In this document: in pieces, positions 43,908-53,700 of the stretch
Numbering within the stretch: the first letter of the stretch is position 1
Layout: every line of letters starts with the position of its first letter
From: an uncultured Dorea sp.
GTDB lineage: Bacteria > Bacillota > Clostridia > Lachnospirales > Lachnospiraceae
Direction of reading: 5' to 3'
Length of the DNA: 64,000 bases
NCBI GenBank assembly: GCA_900550865.1
Contig: URTM01000009.1
Location: 1 to 64,000 of the forward strand
Notes under the pieces: model-generated
Database searches by the model: none
The model's input: only the letters and a program-made list of their open reading frames with translations
Told to the model about the DNA's origin: nothing
Program-made: the position numbers and the translations under genes

Positions 43908-45242
43908 ATGGAGTATTTAACAGGTGTAAAGCCAAAAGAGACAAAAGAAATCAGTGAATTACTGGAACAGACAGAAGCAGGAGCAAAGGTAAAAGTCAAC
44001 GGAGCAGTGCATACGATCCGTGACATGGGAACCGTTGCATTTGTGATCTTAAGAAAAAGAGAAGGTCTGCTTCAGTGTGTCTATGAAGAAGGCAGTGCTG
44101 ATTTCGAACTGAAAGACATCAAAGAAGCAGCAACAGTCGAAGTAGAAGGCGTCTTAGAAGAGAATGAAAAAGCACCAAATGGAATTGAAATCCGTATGGA
44201 AAGCGTAAAGATCTTAAGTGAGCCGGAAGATGAGATGATGCCGCTTGCAATTTCCAAATGGAAGTTGAACACATCTCTGGAAGCAAAACTGAACTATCGT
44301 TCCATTTCCCTTAGAAATATCCGGGAGCGTGCCAAATTCAGAATTCAGGAAGGACTTACAAGAGCATTCAGAGATTTCCTGTACAGTCAGGAATTTACAG
44401 AGATCCATACACCGAAGATTGGAGCCAAAGGAGCTGAGGGTGGAGCCAACATTTTCAAACTGGAATATTTCCACAGACCGGCAGTGCTGGCACAGAGCCC
44501 ACAGTTCTATAAACAGATGATGGTCGGTGTATTCGACAGAGTATTCGAGACAGCACCGGTATTCAGGGCAGAAAAGCATAACACCAAGCGTCATCTGAAC
44601 GAATATACCAGTCTTGATTTTGAGATGGGATATATTGACGGATTTGAAGACATTATGGCGATGGAAACAGGATTCCTTCAGTATGCAATGGAACTGCTGA
44701 AAAAGGATTATGCAAGAGAGTTAAAAGTGCTGGGTGTGGAACTTCCTGACGTAAGTCAGATTCCGGCAGTAAAATTTGCAGACATTAAAGAAATCGTTGC
44801 AGAGAAATACAACCATAAGATGAGAAACCCATTCGACCTTGAGCCAGAGGAAGAAGTACTGATCGGACGTTATGCGAAAGAAGAGTGGGGAAGTGACTTT
44901 GTATTTGTTACACATTATCCTTCTAAGAAACGTCCGTTCTATGCAATGGATGATCCAGAAGATCCAAGATATACATTAAGCTTTGACCTTCTGTTCAGAG
45001 GTCTTGAGATTACGACCGGGGGGCAGCGTATTCATGATTACAAGATGCTGATAGATAAGATTGCCGCAAGAGGAATGACAGAAGAAGGAATGGAACAGTA
45101 TCTTGCGACATTCAAGCATGGAATGCCGCCACACGGAGGACTTGGAATTGGACTGGAACGTCTGACGATGCAGTTATTAGGAGAAGATAACGTAAGAGAG
45201 ACTACATTATTCCCAAGAGATTTAAGCAGACTGGAACCTTAG
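43908..45242 (+). CDS. aspS: Archaeal-type (probably non-discriminating) aspartyl-tRNA synthetase
   Basis: A 444-aa class II synthetase of the short archaeal/AsnRS-like kind without the bacterial GAD insertion. Residues 1-115 form the OB-fold anticodon domain. The catalytic core has motif 2 VFETAPVFRAEKHNTKRHL, TSLDFEMG and motif 3 GLGIGLERLTMQ. The ATG at 43908 follows AAAGGAGG; an upstream ATG at 43863 does not. Being followed by gatC, gatA and gatB, it most likely charges both tRNA-Asp and tRNA-Asn with Asp, the latter amidated by GatCAB. Non-discrimination is inferred from context and type. Confidence 0.9.
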   Translation: MEYLTGVKPKETKEISELLEQTEAGAKVKVNGAVHTIRDMGTVAFVILRKREGLLQCVYEEGSADFELKDIKEAATVEVEGVLEENEKAPNGIEIRMESVKILSEPEDEMMPLAISKWKLNTSLEAKLNYRSISLRNIRERAKFRIQEGLTRAFRDFLYSQEFTEIHTPKIGAKGAEGGANIFKLEYFHRPAVLAQSPQFYKQMMVGVFDRVFETAPVFRAEKHNTKRHLNEYTSLDFEMGYIDGFEDIMAMETGFLQYAMELLKKDYARELKVLGVELPDVSQIPAVKFADIKEIVAEKYNHKMRNPFDLEPEEEVLIGRYAKEEWGSDFVFVTHYPSKKRPFYAMDDPEDPRYTLSFDLLFRGLEITTGGQRIHDYKMLIDKIAARGMTEEGMEQYLATFKHGMPPHGGLGIGLERLTMQLLGEDNVRETTLFPRDLSRLEP

Positions 45243-45302
45243 CGGGGACTAAGGTATAATAGATATGATACCAGCGATAACATGTTTTGAGAGGGCAATC
45301 AT

Positions 45303-46445
45303 ATGTTTGGAAAAAGATGTAGTTTATGTGGAGGGAAATTAAATAGTAGTGGAATCTGTACGGAATGTGGACTTGATAACAACAAGTCGGATAAGAATTA
45401 CCGGATCAATCAGAGTGACTGTGACGGAATGCCGCTGACACATGTGCATGAGGAGAAAGAAAAACACAGACCGGACAGAAAAGCAGATCACGGGAAAATA
45501 AATCACAGAGAAACAGATTATAAAAAAAGAGATTACAGAAAACAAAATTACGAAAAAAGAGATTACGGAAACTCCGGAAAAGAGACATCAAGAAAAAGAA
45601 CGGTTGCTTTTGAACAAAGGAACGAACAGACGACCCGGAGAAGACCATTGAAAATAGTGGTTCTGGTAATTATCGTGATTGCAGTATTGGGTAATCTCTA
45701 TGATGAATATAAGTACGATATAAAATATGCAATTGAAGATGCAGTTCAAGGTGTATTTCAGGATACAGAAAGTCAGACTGCAAATGATACGGATGAGTCA
45801 GACTACGATCATTATCAGTATGTCACACGGGAAATTCCGGCAGAGGGAGAAAGTGCAGACTACGAGCTTTCTTCCGGTAATTATGTAGTAGGTGTGGAGA
45901 TTCCGGAGGGAATCTATACAGTGACACCGAAAGATGATTATGACACCGTGCAGATCGATGATCCGGAGAACAGTATCTATCTGTATGAATATACGGAGGG
46001 GAAGAAAGACAAGATTGAAGATGTCCGCCTCTATAAAGGTGCAGTGCTGACATTAAGATGTAAGACAACGGAAAAATTGCACACGGACAATGCACAGGAT
46101 ATAGATACACCGGAAACAGCCGGGCAGAGCAACCCACTCGCAGAACCGGTAGAAATCAAAGGACAGAAAGTCCTGACTGCCGGAAAGGATTTTGAACCGG
46201 GAATTTATGATCTGGATCGTATATCAGGGGATGGGGACGTGAAGATAACCATTTATTCTGAAGAACAGGAAGAGATGAATTCCTGGAGTCAGTATCTGTC
46301 GGAAGATGGAATAGACGGAGAGACATTCCATTATTTAGTGATTCCAGAAAATGCGGTGGTGGAAGTGTCAGAAGATTTAAAGATAAAACTTACACCGGCA
46401 GAAACGATTGCATCAACAGATTATTATAGCTTTTATAACAGATAA
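45303..46445 (+). CDS. Zinc-ribbon membrane protein of unknown function
   Basis: A 380-aa protein not recognised as a named family. An N-terminal zinc ribbon, CSLCGG...CTECG (Cys 6, 9, 18, 21), is followed by a very hydrophilic segment (about 45-115) with short RDY/NY-based repeats of Lys, Arg and Tyr. One TM lies at about 118-134 (KIVVLVIIVIAVLGN). The external part has acidic linkers and two beta-rich units (about 185-260 and 285-372), each opening with a PEGIYTV or EPGIYDL motif. TATAAT at 45255-45260 may give it a private promoter. It sits between aspS and gatC, an odd place for it. Confidence 0.7.
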   Translation: MFGKRCSLCGGKLNSSGICTECGLDNNKSDKNYRINQSDCDGMPLTHVHEEKEKHRPDRKADHGKINHRETDYKKRDYRKQNYEKRDYGNSGKETSRKRTVAFEQRNEQTTRRRPLKIVVLVIIVIAVLGNLYDEYKYDIKYAIEDAVQGVFQDTESQTANDTDESDYDHYQYVTREIPAEGESADYELSSGNYVVGVEIPEGIYTVTPKDDYDTVQIDDPENSIYLYEYTEGKKDKIEDVRLYKGAVLTLRCKTTEKLHTDNAQDIDTPETAGQSNPLAEPVEIKGQKVLTAGKDFEPGIYDLDRISGDGDVKITIYSEEQEEMNSWSQYLSEDGIDGETFHYLVIPENAVVEVSEDLKIKLTPAETIASTDYYSFYNR

Positions 46446-46519
46446 GTTTACCAATTGCATAGCGAAGAGAAATCGTATGTAAGAAGATAGAGAAAGATCA
46501 GGAAAGAAGGAGCAGGAAG

Positions 46520-46813
46520 ATGGCAAATAAAATATCAGATGAGACCATTGAATACGTTGGTATTCTTGCAAAGCTGGAATTATCCGGTCAGGAAAAGGAA
46601 GATGCCAAAGCAGATATGGAAAAAATGTTAGATTATATAGATACTTTAAATGAACTGGATACAGACGGAATTGAACCAATGTCGCATGTATTTCCGGTGA
46701 AAAATGTATTCCGTGAAGATGTTGTAACGAACGGAGATGGCAGTGCGGATACACTGGCGAATGCACCGTTGGAAAAAGATCAGAGCTTCAAAGTACCAAA
46801 GACGATCGGATAG
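46520..46813 (+). CDS. gatC: Aspartyl/glutamyl-tRNA amidotransferase subunit C
   Basis: A 97-aa subunit that clasps and stabilises GatA. The N-terminal TIEYVGILAKLELSGQEKED and GIEPMSHVFPVKNVFREDVV segments are family hallmarks. AAGGAG precedes the ATG. gatA starts 13 bp after its stop, and gatB follows. Confidence 0.94.
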   Translation: MANKISDETIEYVGILAKLELSGQEKEDAKADMEKMLDYIDTLNELDTDGIEPMSHVFPVKNVFREDVVTNGDGSADTLANAPLEKDQSFKVPKTIG

Positions 46814-46826
46814 GAGGAAAACGGTT

Positions 46827-48296
46827 ATGGATATTACAAGTCTTACAGCAGTAGAGCTTGGAAAGAAGATCAAAGCAAAAGAAATATCTGTTGTGGAAGC
46901 CGTAGAAGCCTCCCTTGCACAGATTGAAAAAGTAGAAAAAGATGTGAACAGTTTTGTGACACTTGATAAAGAGGGTGCATTAAAACGCGCAGAAGAAGTG
47001 CAGAAATTAATTGATGACGGAACACTGACAGGACCGCTTGCAGGTGTGCCGGTGGCAATCAAAGATAACATGTGTACGAAAGGAATGCTGACAACCTGCA
47101 GTTCGAAGATTCTCGGCAACTTCCAGCCGATGTTTACCGCGGAGGCAGTCAAGAATCTGGAAGCAGCAGGAGCGGTTATCTTAGGAAAGACGAACATGGA
47201 TGAATTTGCCATGGGAAGTACGACAGAGACTTCTTATTTCGGACCGACAAAGAACCCGTGGAATTTAGAGCACGTTCCGGGAGGATCGTCAGGAGGAAGC
47301 TGTGCAGCAGTTGCGGCAGAAGAGGCACCATATGCACTTGGATCTGATACAGGTGGATCTATCCGCCAGCCAAGTTCGTTCTGTGGTGTAGTCGGAATAA
47401 AGCCGACATACGGAACGGTATCCCGTTACGGACTGATTGCTTATGGTTCTTCACTGGACCAGATCGGACCGGTTGCCAAAGATGTGACAGACTGTGCAAC
47501 GATCTTAGAGACAATTGCATCCTATGATCCAAAAGACAGTACATCGATCAAACGCGAAAGCTATGACTTTACATCGGCATTGGTAGACGATGTAAAAGGC
47601 ATGAGAATTGGTATTCCAAAAGACTATTTCGGAGATGGTCTGGACGCCGAGGTGAAAGAAAATATTTTACAGGCAGTGAAAGTACTGGAAGAAAAAGGTG
47701 CGGTTGTAGAAGAATTTGACTTAAGCCTTGTAAAATATGCGATTCCTGCATATTATGTCATTGCATCTGCAGAAGCAAGCTCCAACCTTGCACGTTTTGA
47801 TGGTGTGAAATATGGTTATCGTACAGAGGAATACGAAGGCCTTCACAACATGTATAAGAAATCTCGTTCCGAAGGTTTCGGACCGGAAGTAAAACGTAGA
47901 ATCATGCTTGGTTCATTCGTCCTGAGTTCGGGATATTATGATGCATACTATCTGAAAGCACTGAAAACAAAAGCATTAATTAAGAAAGCATTTGATAAAG
48001 CATTTGAAAAATACGATGTGATCGTGGCTCCGGCGGCTCCGACGACAGCACCGGAACTTGGAAAGAGCTTAAGTGATCCAATTAAAATGTATCTGGGCGA
48101 TATTTACACAATTTCTGTCAACCTGGCAGGTCTTCCGGGAATTACAATTCCGGTAGGAAAAGATTCCAAAGGACTTCCAGTAGGTATGCAGCTGATTGGA
48201 AATTGTTTCGAAGAAAACAAAATCATTCAGACCGCATATACATTTGAACAGACGAAAGCATATGAAGCACCAGAACTTGCAAAGGGGGACAGATAG
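46827..48296 (+). CDS. gatA: Aspartyl/glutamyl-tRNA amidotransferase subunit A
   Basis: A 489-aa amidase that releases ammonia from Gln for tRNA-dependent amidation. The Ser-cisSer-Lys triad is K79 (AIKDNM), S154 (GGSSGGS) and S178 (DTGGSIR), the same numbering as characterised GatA. The ATG at 46827 follows TAGGAGG; the frame is open further upstream, inside gatC, but no ribosome site supports an earlier start. It works in the GatCAB complex. Confidence 0.96.
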   Translation: MDITSLTAVELGKKIKAKEISVVEAVEASLAQIEKVEKDVNSFVTLDKEGALKRAEEVQKLIDDGTLTGPLAGVPVAIKDNMCTKGMLTTCSSKILGNFQPMFTAEAVKNLEAAGAVILGKTNMDEFAMGSTTETSYFGPTKNPWNLEHVPGGSSGGSCAAVAAEEAPYALGSDTGGSIRQPSSFCGVVGIKPTYGTVSRYGLIAYGSSLDQIGPVAKDVTDCATILETIASYDPKDSTSIKRESYDFTSALVDDVKGMRIGIPKDYFGDGLDAEVKENILQAVKVLEEKGAVVEEFDLSLVKYAIPAYYVIASAEASSNLARFDGVKYGYRTEEYEGLHNMYKKSRSEGFGPEVKRRIMLGSFVLSSGYYDAYYLKALKTKALIKKAFDKAFEKYDVIVAPAAPTTAPELGKSLSDPIKMYLGDIYTISVNLAGLPGITIPVGKDSKGLPVGMQLIGNCFEENKIIQTAYTFEQTKAYEAPELAKGDR

Positions 48297-48298
48297 TC

Positions 48299-49732
48299 AT
48301 GGCAAAACAGTACGAGACAGTCATTGGACTTGAGGTCCATGTAGAACTTGCAACAAAGACAAAAATTTTCTGCGGATGCAGCACCGCATTCGGAGGAGCA
48401 CCAAATACACACACATGCCCGGTTTGTACCGGTATGCCGGGATCACTTCCGGTATTGAATAAACAGGTCGTAGAATATGCGATGGGAATCGGCCTTGCAA
48501 CACACTGCGATATTACAAGAGTGTGCAAATTCGACCGTAAGAACTATTTCTATCCGGACAACCCGCAGAACTACCAGATCTCACAGCTTTATCAGCCAAT
48601 CGCAAGAAATGGTTATGTGGAAATTACAGTAGGAGATACAAAGAAGAAAGTCCGCATCCATGAGATGCATATGGAGGAAGATGCCGGAAAGCTGGTACAT
48701 GATGAATGGGATGACACATCTCTGGTAGATTTTAATCGAAGTGGTGTGCCGCTTGTAGAGATCGTATCCGAGCCGGATATGCGTTCATCAGAAGAAGTTA
48801 TCGCTTATCTGGAAAAATTAAGAACGATCATCCAGTATCTTGGAGCATCAGACTGCAAGCTTCAGGAAGGTTCGATGAGAGCGGACGTGAACCTATCAGT
48901 AAGAGAAGTCGGCACACAGGAATTCGGAACCAGAACAGAGATGAAGAACCTGAACTCATTCAAGGCAATCGCAAGAGCCATTGAAGGAGAAAGAGAGCGT
49001 CAGATCGAACTCATCGAAGAAGGAAAAGCTGTTATCCAGGAGACCAGAAGATGGGATGATAACAAAGAGTCATCTCACGCAATGCGTTCCAAAGAAGATG
49101 CACAGGATTATCGTTATTTCCCGGAGCCAGATCTTGTACCGATTGTGATTGACGATGAGTGGATCGAAAAAATCAAGGCAAAACAGCCGGAATTCCGTGA
49201 TGAAAAACTGGAACGTTATAAGAAAGAATTCGATATTCCACAGTATGATGCAGAAATCCTCACAGAGTCCAAACATATGGCGGATATCTTTGAAGAGACG
49301 ACAGCAATTTGTGGAAAACCGAAGAAAGTATCCAACTGGCTGATGGTAGAAACCATGCGTCTGTTAAAAGAACATGGCATGGAGCCTGAAGACATCAGCT
49401 TTTCACCGGAAAATCTCGCCAAACTGATCGGACTTACAGAAGCTGGAACCATCAACAGTTCCGTTGCTAAAGAAGTATTCGAGCAGGTATTTGAAAAGGA
49501 TGTAGATCCGGAAAGTTATGTAGAAGAACACGGATTGAAGACTGTCAATGACGAAGGTGCACTGGAAGAAGTGTTAAAAGAAGTCATTGCAAAGAATCCA
49601 AAAGCGATCGCAGATTATAAAGGCGGCAAAGAAAAAGCACTCGGCGCGCTGGTCGGACAGACTATGAAGGCCATGAAAGGAAAGGCAAATCCTGGAATGG
49701 TGAATGAGAAACTGCGGGAGATGTTGAAATAG
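48299..49732 (+). CDS. gatB: Aspartyl/glutamyl-tRNA amidotransferase subunit B
   Basis: A 477-aa subunit that activates the misacylated tRNA by phosphorylation and transfers ammonia. Features are YETVIGLEVHVELAT at the start, CPVCTGMPGSLPVLN (zinc-site region), DFNRSGVPLVEIVSEPD and a C-terminal YqeY-like tail domain (about 400-477) ending GKANPGMVNEKLREML. It starts two bases after gatA with GGGGGAC as ribosome site. The complex makes Asn-tRNA, and Gln-tRNA if GlnRS is absent from the genome. Confidence 0.96.
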   Translation: MAKQYETVIGLEVHVELATKTKIFCGCSTAFGGAPNTHTCPVCTGMPGSLPVLNKQVVEYAMGIGLATHCDITRVCKFDRKNYFYPDNPQNYQISQLYQPIARNGYVEITVGDTKKKVRIHEMHMEEDAGKLVHDEWDDTSLVDFNRSGVPLVEIVSEPDMRSSEEVIAYLEKLRTIIQYLGASDCKLQEGSMRADVNLSVREVGTQEFGTRTEMKNLNSFKAIARAIEGERERQIELIEEGKAVIQETRRWDDNKESSHAMRSKEDAQDYRYFPEPDLVPIVIDDEWIEKIKAKQPEFRDEKLERYKKEFDIPQYDAEILTESKHMADIFEETTAICGKPKKVSNWLMVETMRLLKEHGMEPEDISFSPENLAKLIGLTEAGTINSSVAKEVFEQVFEKDVDPESYVEEHGLKTVNDEGALEEVLKEVIAKNPKAIADYKGGKEKALGALVGQTMKAMKGKANPGMVNEKLREMLK

Positions 49733-49787
49733 TTTGGTATTTAGTTCATCAGACTGGATACCCGGATCGAAATAAAGGTTAGAAATA

Positions 49788-49896
49788 CTTAGAGCGTGAA
49801 AATTTACGTTAAACTCAAATTACGAGTTGTCTGAACCCCGAACGGGGTGAGTTCTCGTAATTTGAGTTTGTTCTTAGTAAATTTTCACGCTCTTAG
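49788..49896. repeat. Nested palindromic element with CTTAG direct-repeat ends
   Basis: Three concentric inverted repeats stand one inside another: AGCGTGAAAATTTAC (49793-49807) with GTAAATTTTCACGCT (49877-49891); AAACTCAAATTACGAG (49811-49826) with CTCGTAATTTGAGTTT (49854-49869); and ACCCC/GGGGT in 49835-49848. CTTAG borders both ends (49788-49792 and 49892-49896) like a 5-bp target duplication. It could be a MITE-like element, a structured RNA or a two-way terminator after gatB. There is no T-tract. The rest of 49733-50033 holds only the next promoter. Confidence 0.7.
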
Positions 49897-49982
49897 TGTT
49901 TCTTCCTCATGGAACCTGAACAAGAAGTGTCCTATTAATCAGTTAAATAGAAAAAATCTCCCTGTGGTTCTTGCAGAAAAGA

Positions 49983-49991
49983 TGGTATAAT
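49983..49991 (+). promoter_or_regulatory. Extended -10 promoter of the MacB-like ABC operon
   Basis: TGGTATAAT matches the TGn-TATAAT consensus and lies 42 bp before the ATPase start codon; no good -35 is seen at the right spacing. Confidence 0.55.
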
Positions 49992-50033
49992 TAATGTACG
50001 ATTATGATTATACATGACACGGAGGAAACAGGT

Positions 50034-50738
50034 ATGAGTGAATTTGTGACCTTGAAAGATGTGAAGAAGATATACCAGATGGGTGAAGTTGAAATCATGG
50101 CAGCGGCGGGGATCGACTTTGAGATTAAGAAAGGGGAATTTGCAGTTGTAGTCGGACCGAGTGGTGCCGGAAAGACGACGGTATTGAATATTCTTGGGGG
50201 GATGGATACTGCTACGTCGGGGCAGGTTCTGGTTGACGGTCAGGATATTGCAACGTATTCAACGAAACAGCTGACGGCATACAGAAGAGATGATATCGGA
50301 TTCGTCTTTCAGTTCTATAATTTGATCCCGAACCTGACAGCATTGGAGAATGTGGAACTGGCACTTCAGATTTGCAAGAATCCGATGGATGCACAGGAAG
50401 TTCTGGAAGAGGTCGGACTTGGAGAAAGACTGGATAACTTTCCGGCGCAGTTATCGGGAGGCGAACAGCAGAGAGTATCGATCGCAAGAGCACTTGCGAA
50501 GAATCCGAAGTTGTTACTCTGTGATGAACCAACCGGTGCACTGGATTACAATACAGGAAAATCCATTTTAAAATTATTACAGGATACCTGCAGGAACAGT
50601 GGAATGACAGTCATCCTGATCACGCATAACTCTGCGATCGCGCCGATGGCAGATCGTGTGATCAAGATCAAGAACGGACGGGTGGATAAGATCATACAGA
50701 ATCCGGATCCGGTTCCGGTGGAGACCATAGAATGGTAA
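50034..50738 (+). CDS. MacB/LolD-type ABC transporter ATP-binding protein
   Basis: A 234-aa ATPase beginning at the ATG 50034 after GGAGG. Walker A GPSGAGKTT, signature LSGGEQQRVSIARAL, Walker B LLLCDEPTGALD and the switch His in LITHN are intact. The closing residues form the short extension common to this subfamily. These ATPases serve FtsX-type permeases for lipoprotein, peptide or antibiotic extrusion, or mechanotransmission. The partner permease begins 16 bp downstream. Confidence 0.93.
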   Translation: MSEFVTLKDVKKIYQMGEVEIMAAAGIDFEIKKGEFAVVVGPSGAGKTTVLNILGGMDTATSGQVLVDGQDIATYSTKQLTAYRRDDIGFVFQFYNLIPNLTALENVELALQICKNPMDAQEVLEEVGLGERLDNFPAQLSGGEQQRVSIARALAKNPKLLLCDEPTGALDYNTGKSILKLLQDTCRNSGMTVILITHNSAIAPMADRVIKIKNGRVDKIIQNPDPVPVETIEW

Positions 50739-50754
50739 AAGGTGGGGACGGCAG

Positions 50755-53700
50755 ATGGCAAAAAAGATAACACGTAAGAATTTTTACATGGAGATCCGCC
50801 GTAGTTTCGGGCGTTTTATTTCTATCCTGTTTATTGTTGCGCTGGGAGTCGCATTCTTTTCCGGGATCCGTGCATCGGAACCATCGATGCGGATTACGGG
50901 AGATGCGTATTTTGACGAGTCAGAACTGATGGATATCAAGGCGGTCAGTACGCTTGGAATTACAGAAGATGATGTGAAGGCAGCCGGGAACGTAAAAGGA
51001 GTCGGAAAGGCAGAGGGAGCCTACAGTGCAGATTTTCTGAATATAAAGAATAAAAAGCAGTATGTACTTCATGTCATGTCTGCAATGAAAGATATGAATA
51101 AGGTTACGGTCAGCGAAGGACGTATGCCGGAAAAAGTTGGAGAATGTCTGGTGGATGACCAGATGCATTATAAGATCGGCGAGACGATTAAGTTAAAGTC
51201 CGGAACAGATGATAAAGTAACAGATACTTTGAAGACAGATGAGTTAAAAGTAGTAGGAAAAGGAAATTCACCATGTTATATTTCGCTGAACCGTGGAAGT
51301 ACAACCATCGGAACGGGTACGCTTAATGGATTCGTGGTGGTTCCGGAGAAGACCTTTGATCTGGATGTATATACGGAAATGTATGTACAGGTGAAAGGTG
51401 CGAAAGATCTGACCGCCTATACGAGTGCGTATAAAAAGAAAGCAGAGACAGTTAAAAATCGGATAGAAGTAATCACAGAAGAAAGAGGAAAGATCCGCAA
51501 GGCAGAACTTTCAGATAAAGCAGAAGAAAAACTGGCAAAAGCACAGAAGAAGCTGGATGATGGAAAAGCAGAATCCCAGCAAAAACTTGCAGATGCCGAG
51601 AAGCAGATCACGGACGGAGAGACACAGCTTTCACAGGCAAAAGAAAAAATCGCAGGCGGAAAGTCACAGATTGCAGATGCAAAGAAGACGATCAATGCGA
51701 AACAAAAGGAACTGGATCAGGCGAAGAAAACGTATCAAAGTGGTCTGAAACAGCTGAATCAGGGAAAAAAACAGTATGAGCAGGGTAAGGCTGCTTATGA
51801 TTCACAGAGTGCAGAAGCACAGACACAGATCCAGACAGGGGAACAAGGATTAGTAACATACAGAACAGAACTTGATAAAGGATGGGAAGGATATCAGATT
51901 CTTCTGAATACAATTGAAGCATTAAAAGCACAGGCAGCAGGCAAAGATAGTACGGAACAGCAGCCAGGACAGGATCAGGGGACAGGTGAGGTACAGCAGC
52001 CGGAACAGGATCAGGAATTATTGCAGAAGATCCAGGCAATGGAACTACAGGCACAGGAGACAAAGAATACACTAGATGCGAAGGAACAGGACTATCAGGC
52101 AAAGAAGGCAGAGCTGGATGCAGCAAAGAAGAAGCTTACAAGCGGGAAAGCAGAACTTGATCAGGCAAAAGCAAAGCTGGATGCCAGTGAAGCACAGCTT
52201 GCCAGTGCGGCTGCAAGTATAGAATCCGGACAGAAACAGTTAGATGCCGGCAAGGCGGAACTGGAAGCACAGGAACAGACACTGCAAAACGGTGAGGCGG
52301 AAATTGCGGAAAATGAAGCAAAGCTTACAGATGCCAGAAAAGAATATGAAGATGGAAAGAAGACATCGGAAGAAGAAATTGCAAAAGGTGAGAAAAAGCT
52401 TGCGGATGCAAAAGAACAGATCAAGAAGATCAAGAATCCAAAATGGTATCTATATAATAGAAGTACTCTGGTAGAATATGATGGATTTGGAGAGAATGCA
52501 AACCGTATGCGTGCGATCGGAAAAGTATTCCCGGTCATGTTCTTCCTGGTTGCGGCACTGATCAGTCTGACTGGCATGACACGTATGGTGGAAGAACAGC
52601 GAATCGAGATCGGTACGATGAAAGCACTCGGATATGGCAATTTTTCCATTGCTTCCAAATACCTTGGATATGCTCTTCTTGCAACGGCAGGAGGAAGTGT
52701 TTTAGGTGTATTGCTGGGAGAAAAGATTCTTCCATATATCATTATCTATGCATATGAGATCATGTACCCGCATATTCCGAAGATCTATGTACCTTATCAT
52801 CTGAGTTATGCTGTGATGGCATCAGCAGCATCAATTATATGTACGATGGGGGCAACACTGGCATCCTGCTACAAAGAACTGGCAGCAGAACCGGCTGTTC
52901 TGATGCGCCCGCCGGCACCGAAAAAAGGACGGAGAGTGTTCCTGGAAAGAATTGGATTTATCTGGAAACGGATGAATTTCACATGGAAGTCAACAATCCG
53001 CAACCTGATGCGTTATAAAAAACGTTTCTTTATGACCATATTCGGAATTGGCGGCTGTATGGCACTGATGCTGGTCGGATATGGGGTGAAGGATTCTGTA
53101 TATGAGATCGCAGATATTCAGTACGATGAGATTCAACTGTATGATGGTCACATCTTTTACAGAGATGATGTGACAAAGGCAGAGAAAGAAGAATTGAAAG
53201 ATTATCTGAAAGAAGATTCGGATATTCAGACTTACATGGACGCAGATATGCAGAACGTAACGGCATACAAAGGCAGTAAAAAACGCAGTGTGTATCAATG
53301 TGTACTTGGTAATCCGGAATGTGCCGGAAAATATGTAGACTTTCATGACAGGAAGACGAAAGAATCTTATACACTTACCGATGATGGCGCAATTGTCAGT
53401 GAAAAGACAGCGAAGCTTCTGAATGTAAAAGAAGGAGATACCATCAAGGTAAAAAGGGGAACGGAGAAGAGCGGCACAGTAAAGATAGCACACATCTGTG
53501 AAAATTACATGGGACATTACATATATTTCACACCGGAGTATTATAAGAAAGTATATGGAAAGACGGCAGAATATAATTGCATCATGTTCCGGGCAAAGAA
53601 TGGATATTCAGATGAGCAGGTGAAGAAGGCAGGCGAAAAGATCCTGGCAAAAGATCAGGTGCTGACGATCTCTTATCTTCGTGATATCAAGGACCAGCTG

